NCBI RefSeq assembly: GCF_017565645.3 | Contig: NZ_CP086136.1 | Coordinates: 3,145,501-3,209,500 of the forward strand | From: Bradyrhizobium barranii subsp. barranii | Lineage (GTDB): Bacteria > Pseudomonadota > Alphaproteobacteria > Rhizobiales > Xanthobacteraceae | Direction: 5' to 3' | Length of the DNA stretch: 64,000 nucleotides | Shown here: positions 63,978-64,000 of the stretch, piece after piece | Numbering within the stretch: the stretch's first letter is position 1 | How the letters are laid out: each line of letters opens with the position of its first letter | Position numbers and translations under genes: made by a program | The notes under the pieces: generated by a model | The model's database searches: none | The model's input: the letters and a program-made list of their open reading frames with translations, nothing else | Told to the model about the DNA's origin: nothing

Positions 63978-64000
63978 TCCACGTCTTGCTTCGGCCATGA

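Noticed and set aside
63681..63998. 105-aa ORF with a 12-residue peptide repeated four times
   Set aside because: The repeat arises because 36 is divisible by three within a palindromic DNA repeat. No ribosome site, and it overlaps the start of the M20 gene.

Overview
The window is high-GC alphaproteobacterial DNA, most likely from Bradyrhizobium or a close Rhizobiales relative. The clues are the groESL neighbourhood (DUF1488 gene, Crp/Fnr regulator), dispersed 'AGAGCGTTTTC...' repeats of the kind common in those genomes, and DUF3489/DUF2924/serine-recombinase and IS66/IS256/IS6 content. About the first 33 kb is accessory DNA rich in mobile elements. The remaining 31 kb is calmer chromosome-like sequence.

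Region 1 (0-14.1 kb): a RecD2-type helicase, a 125-aa unknown, an SNF2 helicase and a SWIM zinc-finger protein form an ancestral same-strand series that insertions have torn apart. An IS66 element (3218-8339, 8-bp target duplication) sits in the SNF2 gene. That IS66 itself carries a 2.5-kb serine-recombinase element inside tnpB. A second break in SNF2 is the edge of an inversion bounded by two identical inverted IS6-family copies (8824-9648 and 13306-14130). Removing IS66 and undoing the inversion restores a continuous 901-codon SNF2 frame.

Region 2 (14.1-33.5 kb): island debris. It holds a DUF3892 gene, two AlpA-like HTH genes, an intact HigBA pair with twin operators, a second HigBA pair whose toxin is split by about 226 bp, a frameshifted IS110, a tyrosine integrase split by an IS256 element, a DUF3489-DUF2924-serine recombinase trio, a second IS256 inside a small ORF, and an isolated phage packaging/modification cluster (DNA methyltransferase, DUF5681, large terminase). 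An IS481 transposase split cleanly by an IS3 element and the C-terminal end of an RHS polymorphic toxin gene follow.

Region 3 (34.5-46 kb): DUF1488, groES-groEL, a Crp/Fnr regulator, several unknown membrane or secreted proteins, a DUF900-like lipoprotein hydrolase, an MFS drug exporter and a GT1 glycosyltransferase.

Region 4 (45.5-52.7 kb): a VirA/VirG-like two-component system together with a di-haem cytochrome c, a MauG/CcpA-like peroxidase, a DUF1127 protein and a small secreted protein. Sites resembling the Agrobacterium vir box lie in three promoter regions of this block, which suggests one regulon.

Region 5 (52.7-64 kb): a VOC protein divergent from a class III CoA transferase, then a carbohydrate locus. 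That locus has a LacI regulator, a perfect 16-bp LacI-type operator, an orphan ABC solute-binding protein, a DHDPS/N-acetylneuraminate-lyase-family aldolase, an SDR dehydrogenase, a sialidase-like protein and a sodium:solute symporter. An M20 amidohydrolase follows, and the window ends in a four-fold 36-bp tandem palindrome array inside a larger palindromic repeat.
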